Part shown: piece after piece, positions 4,440-5,936 of the stretch
Layout: each line of letters starts with the position of its first letter
Position numbering within the stretch: position 1 is the stretch's first letter
Assembly: GCA_017848155.1 (NCBI GenBank)
Contig: JAGAKC010000247.1
Span: 1 to 5,936, forward strand
Source: Oscillospiraceae bacterium
Lineage (GTDB): Bacteria; Bacillota; Clostridia; Oscillospirales; Ruminococcaceae
DNA: 5,936 nucleotides
Reading direction: 5' to 3'
The notes under the pieces: model-generated
Seen by the model: only the letters and a program-made list of their open reading frames with translations
Told to the model about the DNA's origin: nothing
The model's database searches: none
Translations under genes and position numbers: made by a program

Positions 4440-5936
4440 ATGAAATTCTTGCAGGAACTTAATGAAGCGATGCGCACAGATGCGCCATTTGAGAAAAAGG
4501 AAGAGCTGATAAACAGTGCTTTCAGCGAGGGCATGGAATTAAAGGAGATAGCCAAGGCTGTCGAGGCGTCCGCCGCTTGCTGCGAGGATGAAAAGCAGAG
4601 GATATACAGCCATCTTATCTCGCTGTGGATGGAGAGGTACGAGAGCCATTGTCTTGAAACGCTCAGCAGGAAGCGTATAAAGGAATACATCCACCTTGCG
4701 GTCCTTCTGGACGAGCCGGGTGAGCATCTTATCCGTGCTGCGGAGTTTACAAGAACATCAGGCAAAGCTTCCAAAGAGGAGTATTGCGGCAAATGGCGCA
4801 AGATGTTTTCACGGATACACGACTACAACAGAATGGTGCGGCTCTTCTGCATCGTTGATGAGCGTGCATTTCTTGATGATAAAATAATGAAGGAGCTGTT
4901 CACTGCCTACAACTATACCGCGGGTGAGAAGGAGTGGGCACAGCTCATCGCAACGGAATTTAAGCTTGAGCATGTGGCACTGCTGGAGCGCCTTTACAAG
5001 GTCGCAGGCAGCGCAGAGCATTTTGTGGAGCTTTCGGGACAGCCGTGGGAGCAGATAGTTGAGCAGCTTGAAGCTATGGATATGAAAGCCCGCCGCTATA
5101 TGGTGACCGCAAGGCTCATTGCGGAGGATATCCGTATAGCATTTCAAAAAGACACCTACTCATATGAGCAGCGAATCGCATATTACCTGACACAGAGCGC
5201 CTTACTGACGGTGAACCTTGCGTCTTATCTTGCGCATAGGTATTTTCTGGAGCATGGTACTCTGAACGAGGAGATAAAAGGACTTATTGACATTTCCAAC
5301 GTTTTTTGTGAAAAGAAGCTTCACAGCAGCGTGATACGTCTGCATATAAGCTGTGTTGATAAATGCCTTCGTGAGGGTATCGACATAGTCGGTTTTATAA
5401 ATGATACAAAGTCTGTAAACATGTTTGCGAAGGATTCAAGGATCAAAGCGCTCAAATGGCAGGAGAAGCTCGATTCGGGCGATGACGGTTTTGCGGCAGA
5501 AAAGGCTCACGCTGAGGAAAGGCTTGCTGAATTGCTTGATACCATGACAGACAGCCGTTTGCTGACCTGCATTTATTTCAACACGTATTTCGGCGCTTTC
5601 TGCGACCTTAAGGACTTCATATCTGCCCTGAATGACAGGGGAGAGGATATCCGAGAGCTTTTCAGCGAATATCCGCTTTTCTGCAGGGTGTATAACCTGG
5701 ACCCTAAATTCAGAAAGATAGTTGCGAAGATACTGCGGTACAACTGCAACAACATCTCCATGGTATCTGTAAGATTCAGGGGAGTCATCTCCCGTCACAA
5801 CATCATCTCCGTGAGGATAACGGGTCTTACCAGCCGTTTCGGCGGAGAGCTGTCGATACAGGCGGAGCTCGTGTCACCTGAATTTGAATATGATGAGGAA
5901 AAGCTTATCGCCTGCCTTGAGGGGATAAGTGCTGAC
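4440..5936 (+). CDS. Unrecognised helical protein downstream of NACHT gene, 3' end outside window
   Basis: An open frame of 499 codons runs from the ATG at 4440 to the window edge without a stop. An in-frame TGA at 4434-4436 rules out any earlier start. The gene begins 16 bp after the NACHT stop with only a weak purine stretch (GGACGG, 4425-4430) upstream, so translational coupling is likely. Codon use matches the NACHT gene. The visible protein is rich in Glu, Leu and Lys and reads as successive amphipathic helices over residues about 1-435, then changes to alternating hydrophobic strands (about 440-480, such as V-S-V-R-F-R-G and I-S-V-R-I-T-G). No Walker motif, nuclease signature, signal peptide or membrane segment is seen. 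I do not recognise the family. Position directly after a NACHT protein that has no C-terminal sensor region suggests it may be the sensor or partner of that switch; this is inference. Confidence 0.8.
   Translation, partial: MKFLQELNEAMRTDAPFEKKEELINSAFSEGMELKEIAKAVEASAACCEDEKQRIYSHLISLWMERYESHCLETLSRKRIKEYIHLAVLLDEPGEHLIRAAEFTRTSGKASKEEYCGKWRKMFSRIHDYNRMVRLFCIVDERAFLDDKIMKELFTAYNYTAGEKEWAQLIATEFKLEHVALLERLYKVAGSAEHFVELSGQPWEQIVEQLEAMDMKARRYMVTARLIAEDIRIAFQKDTYSYEQRIAYYLTQSALLTVNLASYLAHRYFLEHGTLNEEIKGLIDISNVFCEKKLHSSVIRLHISCVDKCLREGIDIVGFINDTKSVNMFAKDSRIKALKWQEKLDSGDDGFAAEKAHAEERLAELLDTMTDSRLLTCIYFNTYFGAFCDLKDFISALNDRGEDIRELFSEYPLFCRVYNLDPKFRKIVAKILRYNCNNISMVSVRFRGVISRHNIISVRITGLTSRFGGELSIQAELVSPEFEYDEEKLIACLEGISAD

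Noticed and set aside
4400..4445. Programmed frameshift or simple frameshift mutation joining the NACHT protein to the downstream ORF
   Set aside because: The sequence TTTTAAAAAC is suggestive, but in the reading frame it does not form a canonical X-XXY-YYZ heptamer, and the downstream frame has its own TGA at 4434-4436 before the ATG at 4440.
4433..4462. Alternative ATG at 4433 as start of the downstream gene
   Set aside because: That frame encodes only nine residues before a TAA stop at 4460-4462; the ATG at 4440 opens the long frame.
3722..4801. Long 359-codon open frame on the minus strand across the NACHT gene end and the next gene
   Set aside because: It spans two well-supported rightward genes and their junction, its product has no recognisable domain, and it has an Arg/Ser/His-rich composition typical of an antisense shadow.

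Overview
The window looks like a piece of a Clostridia genome, most likely Ruminococcus or a close relative (Oscillospiraceae). This is inferred from moderate GC content, frequent ATA (Ile), AAG and GAG codons, strong purine-rich ribosome binding sites, and the gene families present. No rRNA, tRNA, CRISPR array or insertion sequence was seen.

Left part (1-1174): two divergent genes share an 88-bp spacer between 427 and 514. Leftward runs the start of an iron-sulfur protein with a ferredoxin-like N-terminus, cut off by the window edge. Rightward runs a complete Crp/Fnr-family regulator that lacks the cAMP-contacting residues of CRP and the N-terminal cysteine cluster of FNR. The spacer holds a near-consensus promoter, a perfect palindrome carrying a TATAAT box on each strand, and a CRP-format dyad. 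The dyad fits an activator site for the iron-sulfur gene and a roadblock for the regulator gene. This pair resembles a redox or nitrosative-stress regulatory unit.

Middle part (1222-2462): a strong hairpin terminator lies between convergent genes and serves the leftward gene best. That gene encodes a DUF4157 (eCIS core domain) protein with an HELVH motif, a basic linker, an unrecognised C-terminal region and a six-arginine tail. DUF4157 is typical of cargo or toxins tied to extracellular contractile injection systems, but no injection-system structural genes are in view.

Right part (2463-5936): after a 281-bp divergent intergenic region with promoters facing both ways and an imperfect inverted repeat, a rightward operon begins. 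Its first gene encodes a 559-residue STAND/NACHT NTPase whose N-terminal region carries an R-N-x-x-x-H motif typical of HEPN ribonucleases. It stops just after the usual NACHT C-terminal signature, with no sensor repeats. Sixteen bases later a second ORF of at least 499 codons begins and runs off the window. It is mostly helical with a strand-rich end, and no family was recognised. The working hypothesis is a defence or conflict module: a HEPN-NACHT switch whose sensor or partner is a separate protein, placed divergently from a DUF4157 effector-like gene. The HEPN assignment and the link between the halves are inference from motifs and gene order.
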